From assembly GCF_000750635.1 (NCBI RefSeq), contig NZ_CCDM010000007.1:1-64000 (forward strand): a DNA stretch of 64,000 nucleotides, written 5' to 3'. This document shows, one piece after another, positions 33,029 to 42,519 of the stretch. The notes beneath the pieces are model-generated. The model ran no database searches. It was not told the DNA's origin and was given only the letters and a program-made list of their open reading frames with translations. The translations under genes were made by a program, and so were the position numbers. The DNA comes from Oceanobacillus jeddahensis. GTDB taxonomy: Bacteria; Bacillota; Bacilli; Bacillales; Amphibacillaceae. The first letter of the stretch is position 1. The number at the start of each line of letters is the position of its first letter.

Positions 33029-33226
33029 TTATCTTCTATTTTTTGTAAATGTATAAATTACTGCCGCAATAGAAATTAAAACCATAGCAATAATCCCTGT
33101 CGTTACAGTGTCTTGAAGAGCAACCGCCGGCTCAGTCAGCCAATGATAGGCGAGAAGTAATATAAACCCTATGACCGCACCGCACAATATTTTGGCAATC
33201 GTCCTTAGATAGGCGATACATACCAC
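33029..33226 (-). CDS. Small two-helix membrane protein, unrecognised
   Basis: This possible 65-residue protein has two hydrophobic helices (about residues 10-28 and 38-58) and a basic C-terminal tail TFTKNRR. The only in-frame start is a GTG that overlaps the end of an AAGGAG sequence, too close for normal initiation, so the gene may be unreal or its start may have been altered. It sits between the kinase remnant and the end of hybrid kinase 2. It could be a decayed or accessory part of the signalling locus. I do not recognise the family. Confidence 0.35.
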   Translation of the reverse strand: MVCIAYLRTIAKILCGAVIGFILLLAYHWLTEPAVALQDTVTTGIIAMVLISIAAVIYTFTKNRR

Positions 33227-33288
33227 TCCTTAAGTGAATACTTTTTTATTTCATTCCCGTTATTAACATATGCAAACCCAATCAAAGT

Positions 33289-36200
33289 CTAAATATCTAT
33301 TTCAAAAGATACGCTCGTTCCTTTATTCAAAGAACTGACAATGGTTAAACCTTTCCCATAATGCTGATGCAATCTTTTTTCTACATTTAATACACCTACA
33401 CCTGATTCGCTATCTGATTCTCCTTTTAAAATGTTTGGAATATCTTTTTCTTCTATTCCTGCTCCATCATCCACTACGGTAATCACTGCTTTGGAGCGAA
33501 CAGGATCTTTTTGAAAACTTACTGTCACCGTTCCTTTTCCCTGTCTATCTCTAATCCCATGCTGGACTGCATTCTCCACTAATGGTTGGATGGATAAGAA
33601 AGGGACGTTCACTCCTTCCAGTTCGTCCAGCTCCCATTTCACCTTCAGGGCTTCCCCGAAACGGACTTGCTCAATATATAAATAGGAACGGACGATGTTT
33701 AATTCTTCTTCTAAAGGTATCAGATCTTTCATTTGCTGAAACTGAAATTTACTTCTCAAGAAATTGCTGAGCTCATCGAGAAGTTTGCGCATTGCCTTTA
33801 CATCCCACTCACTCAACGCCATGATCGAATTCAGTGTATTAAACAAGAAATGCGGCTGTATCTGGGCCTGCAGCCAGGCTGTTTCTAATTGTAATTGCTG
33901 CTCAGCAACACGCTTCATTGTTATTAAAGAATCCATCCGGGCTTTCAGCTCAATTGGCTCGACAGGTTTGGTAATATAATCATTTGCACCTGCCAAAAAG
34001 GCTGCCTGAATATCAGCATTTCCACCGGTTAGCAGCAGGACAGGGAGTTCTGTCAGGGAGTAACGTTCTCTTATCATACCGGTGAGTTTATATCCTGATA
34101 TTTCCGGCATCATAATATCGGAGATGACTAAATCCCAGTCCCGCTGCTTCAGTTCTTCAAGCGCTTGTTTCGCACTGGTCACCGTCATCGTATCATACGC
34201 ATCTTCTGATAGAATGGAATTTAAAGCTAATAAACTCGCCGGGTTATCATCAACCAGTAAAACGGCGGGGGTCTGGCTGTCATGTAATTGCGTTAATTCA
34301 ACTTCTATCCTCTCAGAACGGTATTTATTTACCTGTTTAGATTGATTAGAGATCTGCACAGCGGATTGCGGAGAGGCTAATTCTAAAGTAAACGTAAAGG
34401 TTGTTCCCTCGCTTTCTTTCGAGGAGACCGAAATACTGCCTCCATGAAGCTCAACCAGCTGTTTGGTAATACTTAACCCCAGCCCGAAACCGCCTTCCTG
34501 CATACCGCTTGTTGCATTATCCTGTTCATAAGGTAAAAACAACCGTTTTTGCATCTTCTCACTGATTCCGATACCTGTATCTGTTACATGAACTTCCACA
34601 TACTTTTCTTTTTTTACAGCAGAGATAATCACTTCTCCCTGATTTGTATATTTAACAGCGTTTCCTGCTAAATTAAATAGAATCTGCGTCACGCGATTTT
34701 CGTCCGCATATACTGCTGGAAATTCTTTTGGTATCTTATTAACCACTTGCAGCTGTTTCATATCTGATGAAAGCTGTAATAAGTCCAGGACTCCGGTTGC
34801 AATAGGCTCTAAAGCGACTACCTGCTTGTTCAAACGCGGTTTCGTACGATTTAAATTCCTCGCTTCCAGCAAATCTGTTAATAAAAGATTCATTCTCTTT
34901 CCGACATTCAACACTGTATGAAGTTCACTTACACTCCGCTTGGATAATATCGCTTCTTCCCTATTCATTACAGCTTTAGAAAGTAACATGATACTATTTA
35001 AAGGATTGCGAAATTCATGGGAAGTATTTGCTAGAAATTGGTCCTTCTCTTGATTCATCCGTTGTAAACTCGCCGCCAATTCTTTCGTTTCTTCATGCAT
35101 TTGAAAATATCCTTTAAACCAGACAATGATATAGCATATTACCGCAACAATCAGATCAAATGGATAAAACGTTAAATAAACACTTTGTTCCCTCCATGTT
35201 AAATCCCATATATAATGATGAACAACCGCAAAAAAACTAAGTACAAGAAACATATTCGTTGTAGGGTTCTGTCTATACAGCCGGACTACTGAGCAAAATG
35301 TAACGATAATAGCTATAAAAGCAAATAGGTAATAAACAGGAAATAAAAATAGAATCTGAGGTATAGTTAAAAATAAGGTTATTCCCATCATTCCAAATAT
35401 ACTCCATTTATAAAAAGGAAATATCCTTTTCCAATATGGGAGCTCCAGATGATTGGTACATTGCAGCAAAGCGTAACATCCCAGCAGAAGCAGGGTATTC
35501 GCTATGCGAAAATCTAAATCATAAGGTATATTAAAAAACTGATGAATCAATTTATCTCCATTACTTAAAAGAGATGTCATAATCATGCAGAACATCAACA
35601 TAGAAAAGTACAATAGATATTTATCCCGATTTCCTATCAGATATAAAATGAAAGTATATACTGCATGAATTAAAAAGATAACAATGATACTGATTTGAAA
35701 ATAACTGGACAGCTGTGTTCCATTTGAGATAGCCTTCTCTGTTCCAAATTTCACAGAACGGATAATTCCGCTGCTCCTGATATCTTTATAGTTGGCAGCT
35801 TGAATAACGATATCAATAATGCCTTCTTCATCTGCTGTAAAAACTACTCTCTGCGGTAAATTTTTTGCAGTATATTGTTCCTCTGCTGCAGCTATCTCAC
35901 CAGATGATGCCAGCTTTCTGCCGTTGACATAGACCTCTGAGGAACTGCGAATACTTGGTATGTATAATCCATAATTTTGTTCCGTATCACGATCCACTTT
36001 TATTTGCAGCCGGTAGCTTCCATATCCAAAAGCAGAACCTAATACACCGTTCCATCCTCTAGGAACTTTTATCAATTCTGATTCATTCTGCACCGTGCTT
36101 TCCTCCATAATAAAAAGGGAAGGATAGAACTCCCACTCTCCATCTAAAATTAACGTTTCTTTCTCCCCCAAATCCCATGATTGAATATCAAGGATTCCAT

Positions 36201-36327
36201 TTTGAATATCGGGTTGTACTTCATCTTGAAAAAGACCTGTCCAAATCACACGGAAAGTAGATAAGCAAATCATAAAAAGAAATAAAATAACTGCCAGTTG
36301 AAATATATTATTTTTTATTCTTTTCAA
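33289..36327 (-). CDS. Hybrid sensor histidine kinase 2 with two kinase cores and a receiver
   Basis: This 1012-residue paralogue of kinase 1 has the same order throughout. A membrane helix (about 8-28), an extracellular jelly-roll (about 45-205) and seven helices (about 210-410) come first. HisKA follows with His437 in ANTSHEFRNPLNS, then HATPase (GNAVKYTN, DTGIGI, GGFGLGL), a receiver with Asp737 in ISDIMMP, and a LytS-type core with His826 in QIQPHFLFNTLNS and HATPase (ENAVQHG, DDGAGI). The sensor and membrane parts have diverged more than the cytoplasmic parts, which suggests a different ligand but a similar output. The start appears to be a TTG right after GGAAGAG. It follows response regulator 2 by 19 bases. 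Confidence 0.9.
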   Translation of the reverse strand: MKRIKNNIFQLAVILFLFMICLSTFRVIWTGLFQDEVQPDIQNGILDIQSWDLGEKETLILDGEWEFYPSLFIMEESTVQNESELIKVPRGWNGVLGSAFGYGSYRLQIKVDRDTEQNYGLYIPSIRSSSEVYVNGRKLASSGEIAAAEEQYTAKNLPQRVVFTADEEGIIDIVIQAANYKDIRSSGIIRSVKFGTEKAISNGTQLSSYFQISIIVIFLIHAVYTFILYLIGNRDKYLLYFSMLMFCMIMTSLLSNGDKLIHQFFNIPYDLDFRIANTLLLLGCYALLQCTNHLELPYWKRIFPFYKWSIFGMMGITLFLTIPQILFLFPVYYLFAFIAIIVTFCSVVRLYRQNPTTNMFLVLSFFAVVHHYIWDLTWREQSVYLTFYPFDLIVAVICYIIVWFKGYFQMHEETKELAASLQRMNQEKDQFLANTSHEFRNPLNSIMLLSKAVMNREEAILSKRSVSELHTVLNVGKRMNLLLTDLLEARNLNRTKPRLNKQVVALEPIATGVLDLLQLSSDMKQLQVVNKIPKEFPAVYADENRVTQILFNLAGNAVKYTNQGEVIISAVKKEKYVEVHVTDTGIGISEKMQKRLFLPYEQDNATSGMQEGGFGLGLSITKQLVELHGGSISVSSKESEGTTFTFTLELASPQSAVQISNQSKQVNKYRSERIEVELTQLHDSQTPAVLLVDDNPASLLALNSILSEDAYDTMTVTSAKQALEELKQRDWDLVISDIMMPEISGYKLTGMIRERYSLTELPVLLLTGGNADIQAAFLAGANDYITKPVEPIELKARMDSLITMKRVAEQQLQLETAWLQAQIQPHFLFNTLNSIMALSEWDVKAMRKLLDELSNFLRSKFQFQQMKDLIPLEEELNIVRSYLYIEQVRFGEALKVKWELDELEGVNVPFLSIQPLVENAVQHGIRDRQGKGTVTVSFQKDPVRSKAVITVVDDGAGIEEKDIPNILKGESDSESGVGVLNVEKRLHQHYGKGLTIVSSLNKGTSVSFEIDI

Positions 36328-36346
36328 CTCTTCCAGACCCCATTTT

Positions 36347-37339
36347 TTAAGACTTCATTTTTTCACTTAATAATAACCGAGCTTCCTTATCAAAACTTAC
36401 CAGTGCACTTAATTGGGAAATATTTCGAGATGAAGGCGGCTTATTTTGAAAGGTATCATTTATCATATTATCTATTATCTGCAGCCAAATTTCCCTTATT
36501 TCCTTTCTTTCTTCCAAAATCCAATCAGCTTCTATCCCTTGCAGATAATCTCCTTGATAGGCTTCTAATAATTTTATACAGGCTGATTCGGATACATGAT
36601 TCTCCTCCAAGGTCTTCCATGCTTCCTGTTTCCATCCAATAGATTGAATATCCACTTCTTCTCCTAATGTTATTTCGTAAGTTTCTTCGCGACTGACTAT
36701 CTTCATTGGTATTCCCATTTGCTGAATTACCTTTCTTATTTGATAAACAGTGGAATACAATTGAGAATTTGCCTTTTCCCAGGAGAGATGTGCCCACATG
36801 AAATCTATCAGGTCTTCTTTCCGAATAATATTTCTATGGTTTTGAAGAAAATAAAAAAATAGTTCCTTTGCTTTCGATGTTCTCCATTTTACTTCTAACG
36901 GACTTTCTTCCTTATAGAATCGAACTGCACCCAGGTTTTTAATGTGATACGCTGCCTTTAACGGGGCTTTATGTAATTTTTCATCTACCTTTTTGATACG
37001 CTCAATGGTCAACTCTAACCTTGCTAACTGTACCGGCTTCAAAATATAATCTAATGCATTCAGTTCAAATGCTCTTACTGCATACTCATTATAGGCTGTC
37101 ACAAAAGCAATATTTAGAACAGGCTTGATATTTAACAACTGTTCAGCTAAATCGATTCCATGTATATCAGGCATGTGGATATCCATCAATACGGCATCTA
37201 CATCCTCTGTTTGAACATGATTTATTAACTGTTTTGCATTATTAAATTTACCCGTAATCTGTACTCCTTCTATTTTATTTAAGAGAAAATCCAAATACTC
37301 CAACGCTAATTGTTCATCATCAATGATACAAATATTCAC
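36347..37339 (-). CDS. Response regulator 2 with winged helix and BTAD (SARP-like)
   Basis: This 330-residue paralogue of response regulator 1 has a receiver with Asp53 in LMDIHMP and Lys in YILKPVQ. The winged helix starts near 140 (WRTSKAKELFFYFLQNH, VYQIRKVIQQ), and a helical activation domain occupies about 235-330. The start is a GTG preceded by GGAGATG. It forms an operon with hybrid kinase 2. The DNA-contacting region is close to that of regulator 1 (WRTSKAKELF and YSTVYQIRKV/YTTVYQIRKV), so overlapping targets or cross-talk are possible. Confidence 0.9.
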   Translation of the reverse strand: MNICIIDDEQLALEYLDFLLNKIEGVQITGKFNNAKQLINHVQTEDVDAVLMDIHMPDIHGIDLAEQLLNIKPVLNIAFVTAYNEYAVRAFELNALDYILKPVQLARLELTIERIKKVDEKLHKAPLKAAYHIKNLGAVRFYKEESPLEVKWRTSKAKELFFYFLQNHRNIIRKEDLIDFMWAHLSWEKANSQLYSTVYQIRKVIQQMGIPMKIVSREETYEITLGEEVDIQSIGWKQEAWKTLEENHVSESACIKLLEAYQGDYLQGIEADWILEERKEIREIWLQIIDNMINDTFQNKPPSSRNISQLSALVSFDKEARLLLSEKMKS

Positions 37340-37611
37340 GTTTTCATCTCCATCCCTTTTATTGTATACATAATATTTGAAAAACTCTTGTTACAGTTAA
37401 AACGAGTTTAAAACATATCTTGTTTTTTAACAGATGAGATATGGTGATAGTCGATTTTTTGCTTCTTTTTTCAAAACAAAACGGATCCTTATTATTTTTA
37501 TACCATATATCGAACAAAAAAACCTTACTTTCTCACATATTTCAATTCGTTTATACAGCGAAATCATCAGCTTTAAAATGAGAGGATAACTTTACAGTTT
37601 GGTTTTCCACA
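37340..37611. other. Upstream region of the second regulator operon
   Basis: This AT-rich stretch lies between regulator 2 and the clpE terminator. It should contain the regulator promoter. A weak partial resemblance to the shared motif is seen around 37544-37557 (AATTC then TATACAG), but it is not convincing. No gene was recognised. Confidence 0.35.
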
Positions 37612-37652
37612 CAAAAAAAGACCAGCTAAACCAATCTTTGGTCAGCTGATCT
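37612..37652 (-). terminator. Terminator of clpE
   Basis: On the minus strand AGATCAGCT pairs with AGCTGGTCT around an inner hairpin, followed by seven T residues. It lies about 50 bases after the clpE stop codon. Confidence 0.8.
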
Positions 37653-37701
37653 ATTTTATGCTTTATTTTATTGGATATACCTGGTACTATTTCACCTTAA
37701 A

Positions 37702-39846
37702 TTAAGATACATTAGAAACAATAATTTGTTCTTCATCTACATCCACATGAACAGCTGTTACGTCTTCTCCTTCAAGAATCAAGTCTGTTAATTGATCCTC
37801 TACTTTATCCTGGATAACACGGCGTAACGGACGTGCACCAAAGCGTGGATCATATCCCAGTTTCACAAGACATTCCTTCGCTTCATCTGAAATAGTAATG
37901 GTAATTTGATTTTCCTTCATGGTTGCTTCTAAATCATGCAGCATAAGATCTACAATTTGCAATAAATCTTTTTCTTTTAACTCGTTAAAGTTAACAATTG
38001 CATCAAAACGGTTCAAGAATTCAGGTTTGAAATAGTTGCTTAAATTTTCTAATGTCGCAACGGATTCATGTGTTTCCGCATTAAAGCCAACACTTACTTT
38101 CTTCTCACCCGTTCCAGCATTACTTGTCATAATGATAACCGTATCTTTAAAGCTTACTTGTCTACCATGCGAATCGGTTAAAAGACCGTCTTCCATAATT
38201 TGCAAGAACGTATTTTGCACATCTGGATGTGCTTTTTCAATTTCATCCAGCAGCAGAATAGAGTATGGGTTCCTGCGAATACGTTCGGTTAACTGTCCAG
38301 CTTCTTCATGTCCAACATATCCTGGTGGTGAACCAATGATTTTAGACACCGCGTGTTTTTCCATATACTCACTCATGTCCAGACGAACCAATGCATCTCT
38401 TGTGCCGAATAATTCTTCAGCCAATACTTTGGTTAATTCTGTTTTACCGACACCAGTTGGTCCGACAAACAGGAAAGAACCAATTGGACGCTCTTTTGCT
38501 TTTAATCCGGCACGGCTGCGGCGGATTGATTTAGCAACTTTACCTACTGCTTCTTCTTGTCCAATTACTTTGGCACGAAGATCATCAGCCAGGTTTTTCA
38601 TTTTTTCTTTTTCATCTTTTTGCATTTTAGTAACTGGTATTCCAGTTTTTTCTTCTACAATCAATTGAATGTCAGAAACATCTACATCCAATGTTTTTTC
38701 GCCATCTTCTACTTTATCCATTTGTTTTTGTAATTGAATTTCTTGATAACGAAGATTTGCAGCACGTTCGTAATCTTCTTTTTCGGCTGCTTCCTGTTTT
38801 TGTTTCACTACTTCATCCAAGTGTTGTTGCAAGGTTTCAGAATCTTTCCCGGCATTTGCAAGGTTCAATCTGGAACCAACCTCATCCATTAAATCAATTG
38901 CTTTATCTGGTAAGAAGCGGTCTTGGATATAGCGGTTAGAAAGCCCAACAAACGCTTCGACGACTTCATCCGAATAACGTACTTCATGGAATTTTTCATA
39001 ACGATCTTTAATTCCTTTTAGAATTTTTACAGCATCTTCTAAGGATGGTTCTTTTACGATAATTGGCTGCAGACGTCTTTCTAATGCTGCGTCTTTTTCA
39101 ATTTGACGATATTCTTTTAATGTTGTTGCACCAATTACTTGCAAATCACCGCGGGCAAGCGCTGGTTTCAAGATATTGCCTGCATCCATTTGGGAGCTTT
39201 CTGCAGTACCTGCTCCAACAAGTAAATGGATTTCATCAATAAATACTATCACATCATTACGTTCTTGTAATTCTGCAATCAATTTATTCATACGCTCTTC
39301 AAACTGACCACGGATACCAGTATTGGCAACTAAAGAAGCTACATCCAGCAAGTAGATTTCTTTGTTCATTAATTTAGTAGGAACATTTCCTTCTACAATA
39401 TTTACAGCCAGTCCTTCTGCAATTGCTGTTTTACCAACACCTGGTTCACCGATTAACACCGGGTTGTTTTTATTTCTTCTATTTAATGTTTCAATAACGC
39501 GTTTAATTTCTTTATCTCTACCAATGACAGGATCAATCTTTCCTGCTCGCGCTTGATCAGTAATATTTTTTGCTAACTGATCAATCAAGCCATTTCCATT
39601 GTTTGATTTTTGTTGTGTTCTAGTGCGTGCATTTGCACCACTTTGCTGATTTCCTTGGGAAAAGTTGTTGGCAAATGATTGATCCATATTGCCAAATGGA
39701 GAATTAGAGAAAAAGTCACTATTCATCATATTTCCTTGTATTTCTTGTAAACATTCATGGCAAAGATGCACTTCCATACGTTGTCCATTCATTTGCATTT
39801 GTGCATTTATCGTTGCATCATTTTGTCCACAGTTTTGACATTTCAT
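37702..39846 (-). CDS. clpE: ATP-dependent Clp protease ATPase subunit ClpE
   Basis: This 714-residue HSP100 unfoldase partners ClpP in degrading misfolded proteins and the CtsR repressor after heat stress. The N-terminal zinc finger MKCQNCGQ...HLCHECLQE (two CxxC pairs, within residues 1-35) marks ClpE and separates it from ClpC. Two AAA+ modules follow, with Walker A GEPGVGKT (first) and GPTGVGKT (second) and Walker B-type IVFIDEIH and LLLDEIEKAHP. A UVR-like coiled-coil segment (QKQEAAEKEDYERAANLRYQEI, given here as one helix in two halves) lies between them. The start follows AGGAGGAATG. CtsR boxes sit on the promoter. Confidence 0.95.
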   Translation of the reverse strand: MKCQNCGQNDATINAQMQMNGQRMEVHLCHECLQEIQGNMMNSDFFSNSPFGNMDQSFANNFSQGNQQSGANARTRTQQKSNNGNGLIDQLAKNITDQARAGKIDPVIGRDKEIKRVIETLNRRNKNNPVLIGEPGVGKTAIAEGLAVNIVEGNVPTKLMNKEIYLLDVASLVANTGIRGQFEERMNKLIAELQERNDVIVFIDEIHLLVGAGTAESSQMDAGNILKPALARGDLQVIGATTLKEYRQIEKDAALERRLQPIIVKEPSLEDAVKILKGIKDRYEKFHEVRYSDEVVEAFVGLSNRYIQDRFLPDKAIDLMDEVGSRLNLANAGKDSETLQQHLDEVVKQKQEAAEKEDYERAANLRYQEIQLQKQMDKVEDGEKTLDVDVSDIQLIVEEKTGIPVTKMQKDEKEKMKNLADDLRAKVIGQEEAVGKVAKSIRRSRAGLKAKERPIGSFLFVGPTGVGKTELTKVLAEELFGTRDALVRLDMSEYMEKHAVSKIIGSPPGYVGHEEAGQLTERIRRNPYSILLLDEIEKAHPDVQNTFLQIMEDGLLTDSHGRQVSFKDTVIIMTSNAGTGEKKVSVGFNAETHESVATLENLSNYFKPEFLNRFDAIVNFNELKEKDLLQIVDLMLHDLEATMKENQITITISDEAKECLVKLGYDPRFGARPLRRVIQDKVEDQLTDLILEGEDVTAVHVDVDEEQIIVSNVS

Positions 39847-39894
39847 TTCTCATTCCTCCTTCTAAGTTAGTCAGATAGCTTATTTATTCGTCGT

Positions 39895-39917
39895 TTTGAC
39901 TTTGACTATCTTTGACT
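39895..39917. promoter_or_regulatory. CtsR box downstream of the clpE promoter
   Basis: On the minus strand AGTCAAAGATAGTCAAA (39901-39917) is two direct heptads with a three-base spacer, the CtsR operator form. A third AGTCAAA overlaps its downstream edge (39895-39901). Confidence 0.85.
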
Positions 39918-39925
39918 ATAATTAC

Positions 39926-39954
39926 ATTATACTCTGACCTTTTTTGACTTTCAA
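39926..39954 (-). promoter_or_regulatory. clpE sigma-A promoter with CtsR box in the spacer
   Basis: TTGAAA (39949-39954), exactly 17 bases and TATAAT (39926-39931) form a strong promoter. The spacer is nearly filled by AGTCAAAAAAGGTCAGA (39933-39949), a CtsR box. Repressor bound here would block RNA polymerase directly, and heat would release it. Confidence 0.9.
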
Positions 39955-40197
39955 GTGTTTTAGTCAAATTTTTTTAGATTTTTTTGACCTTTACACTTTT
40001 TTTAGATTTCATTCAGGCCAAAGCCTATTCTGTCAGGGATCCTCCTACTATTTTATCGCAGCGTAACCAGCTGCAAAACGCTCTTTGTAAAAAAGAAAGC
40101 TCCCCTTCACTTACTGACTTTTAATTATTCCCCGAAAAAATCAACTCAAAACAACGATTTTTTTGAAGTATAACAAAAAGTACTCTTTAGAAAAAGA

Positions 40198-40236
40198 AAA
40201 AGAGCTAATCGGATTATTTCCCCGATTAGCTCTTTT
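40198..40236 (-). terminator. Terminator of pdaA
   Basis: AAGAGCTAATCGG pairs with CCGATTAGCTCTT around an eight-base loop, 10 bases past the pdaA stop codon, followed on the minus strand by T-rich sequence. Confidence 0.88.
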
Positions 40237-40245
40237 CATGTTTAC

Positions 40246-41028
40246 TTAATATAGAAACTGCTTTGGCAACTGCTTGCTCATCCATAGATCATCTAAGCTT
40301 TTAAATTGATAGCCTTCCTGCTTTAAATCCTGAATGACTTTTTCTAAGGCAGTTGCGTTATCACTGGAAACAGCATGAAGTAAAATAATAGCTCCTGGAT
40401 GTATCTGCTTCATAATTTCATCGTAAGCATAATCTGCGCCTTTTTGAGAATTGGTTTCCCAATCTATAAAGGCCAACGACCAAAATACATGAACAAGCCC
40501 TAACTCTGTTGACCATTTTAATGTATCTGTACTAAACGTTCCCCGCGGCGGTCTGACATAAATTAATTCATCCTGATCGCTTACTTCTGCAACGGCTTGT
40601 TCTAAATCAGTCAATTCTTTGTTGATGGCTTCTTTATCCATCACGGTAAAGTCCGGATGGTGATAGGAATGATTCCCAATAATATGTCCTTCATCCACCA
40701 TTCTTTTGACCAAATCAGGCTCACTTTCTACGTAGTGACCTGTCACAAAAAAAGTTGCAGGAACCTCTTCCTGCTTTAATACGTCTAATATTTCCGAGGT
40801 AAATCCTTGTTCGTACCCATTATCAAATGTCAGATATAAATTTTTTTCGCCGGAATCGTCCAGGTAAAAAGCATTGTATTTATCCAATACCTCCTGATAA
40901 GCACCAATTTCAGGCGGCGTATGGTTTGAGTTCTTTTGATATCCCCATCCGTATGCGTAACCTGTATTCATTGGAAATACGCATAAGAAAAAGGCAAGTG
41001 AAAGCAGCAAAGTGGTTGTTGTTTTCAT
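40246..41028 (-). CDS. pdaA: Polysaccharide (delta-lactam) deacetylase PdaA
   Basis: This 260-residue secreted enzyme of the NodB/CE4 family removes acetyl groups from N-acetylmuramic acid as a step in making muramic delta-lactam in the spore cortex. A signal peptide covers about residues 1-25 (cut after GYA). The NodB motifs are LYLTFDNGYE, with Asp-Asn in place of the usual Asp-Asp as in PdaA, then GNHSYHHPDF with the metal histidines, RPPRGTFS and ILLHAVS. This Asp-Asn form distinguishes PdaA from vegetative deacetylases. It follows a YuiF-like transporter gene at about 60 bases and has its own terminator. Confidence 0.92.
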   Translation of the reverse strand: MKTTTTLLLSLAFFLCVFPMNTGYAYGWGYQKNSNHTPPEIGAYQEVLDKYNAFYLDDSGEKNLYLTFDNGYEQGFTSEILDVLKQEEVPATFFVTGHYVESEPDLVKRMVDEGHIIGNHSYHHPDFTVMDKEAINKELTDLEQAVAEVSDQDELIYVRPPRGTFSTDTLKWSTELGLVHVFWSLAFIDWETNSQKGADYAYDEIMKQIHPGAIILLHAVSSDNATALEKVIQDLKQEGYQFKSLDDLWMSKQLPKQFLY

Positions 41029-41087
41029 TTCAAGTTCACCTACTTTTTCTCTTACCTTTTCCTTTATACTTTCATTTTATTCATTTT

Positions 41088-42395
41088 TTAAAGAACCATT
41101 GCAGCAATCCATCCGAAAATAAATAGCGGAATATTATAATGAAGGAAAGTGGGTACACATGTATCCCAAATATGATCATGCTTTCCATCTGCATTTAAAC
41201 CAGAAGTTGGACCGAGGGTACTGTCTGAAGCCGGTGAACCGGCATCTCCCAACGCTCCGGCTGTACCGACTAAAGCAGCTGTTGCTAAAGGGGAAAAGCC
41301 TGTTGCTAAACAGATAGGGACAAATAAGGCTGCAACAATCGGGATTGTTCCGAATGAGGTCCCGATCCCAATCGTAATAACCAGACCTAGCAGTAACAGA
41401 ACAAATGCAATTAATGGCTTATTGTCTCCTAATGCAGAAACAGATACCTCCACTAATTCCGATACAGCTCCCGTTTCCTGTAAAACATTTGCAAAACCGG
41501 CAGCTGCAAAGATGATAAAGGAAATCATCCCCATCATAGAGATTCCTCCTGCCATCACAGAATCCAGTTTTTTAAATGGCAATGCTACCAGAACGAACAT
41601 AGCGATAATTCCAGTCAACGCTCCTAAAATCAAATCTTGCGTTATAATTTGAACGATAAGCGCCAGGATAATGGCAATAATCGTCATTACATGTTGCTTG
41701 CTGAAAGTTACCTCTTCAACTAAATCCTCCGTTTTTATTTTTTCTTCCTTCATTGGATCTTTGGATGTTTTATCTTTTCTATAAGTAAATAATATACCAA
41801 TTAATAGACCAATAATCATACCAGAACCAGGAATCAGCATAGATAAGGTTACTTCATGTAACGTAATTTCTCCTCCATTAGAGTTTAGACCATCCAAAAT
41901 CAGTGTTTGGAAAAGCAAACCAAAACCAGCTGGAATCATCACATAAGGTGCTTTCAAGCCAAAGGTCAGGGCAACTGCTACGGCACGACGATCCAGCCGC
42001 ATTTGATCAAACACTTTTAATAAGGGAGGAATTAAAATTGGGATAAAAGCGATATGAACCGGCACCACATTTTGTGATAAACAAGCAACACCTGCTAATG
42101 CAAATAGCATCATTGTTTTCTTCCCGGTTAATACACGAATAATAAAATTCACTAATATTTTTGTAATCCCTGTATAGCTGATGGCAACTGCAAAAGCTCC
42201 TAATAAAATATAGCTCAATGCTGTATTTGCAGAGTCTCCCATCCCGGCTACCAGCAATTCAACAGAATCTGTAAATCCTAACCCTGCCATTAATCCGGCA
42301 GCAATCGTTGAAATTAAAATAGATAAAATAACATTTACCTTTAATAAACATAAAACAGTCATTAACAGGACTGCTAAAATAACAACCCATTCCAT
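41088..42395 (-). CDS. Na+/H+ antiporter family / amino acid transporter (YuiF-like)
   Basis: This 435-residue inner membrane protein has about 11-12 hydrophobic helices. Signature segments of the NhaC-like ion transporter superfamily include LLGAFAVAISYTGI, QNVVPVHIAFIPILIPPLL and the C-terminal GTAGALGDAGSPASDSTLGPT. The B. subtilis relative YuiF has been linked to histidine uptake, so the name antiporter may be historical and the true substrate could be an amino acid. A cytoplasmic charged loop (KDKTSKDPMKEEKIKTE) divides the two halves. It lies upstream of pdaA on the same strand. Confidence 0.82.
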   Translation of the reverse strand: MEWVVILAVLLMTVLCLLKVNVILSILISTIAAGLMAGLGFTDSVELLVAGMGDSANTALSYILLGAFAVAISYTGITKILVNFIIRVLTGKKTMMLFALAGVACLSQNVVPVHIAFIPILIPPLLKVFDQMRLDRRAVAVALTFGLKAPYVMIPAGFGLLFQTLILDGLNSNGGEITLHEVTLSMLIPGSGMIIGLLIGILFTYRKDKTSKDPMKEEKIKTEDLVEEVTFSKQHVMTIIAIILALIVQIITQDLILGALTGIIAMFVLVALPFKKLDSVMAGGISMMGMISFIIFAAAGFANVLQETGAVSELVEVSVSALGDNKPLIAFVLLLLGLVITIGIGTSFGTIPIVAALFVPICLATGFSPLATAALVGTAGALGDAGSPASDSTLGPTSGLNADGKHDHIWDTCVPTFLHYNIPLFIFGWIAAMVL

Positions 42396-42475
42396 TTTTC
42401 TTCCTCCAATTAATCATTCCATTTTCTCTTTAATACTTTATCATAATAAAGCATTAAAGAGAAAATTGCAAGACC

Positions 42476-42511
42476 TTTTTTATAATAAAAAGGACTGCCT
42501 TTTCGACAATC
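42476..42511 (-). terminator. Terminator of yfkD
   Basis: On the minus strand AAAGGATTGTC pairs with GGCAGTCCTTT (two G-U pairs) around a short A-rich loop and runs into TTTTATTATAAAAAA, just after the yfkD stop codon. Confidence 0.75.
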
Positions 42512-42519
42512 CTTTGTGT

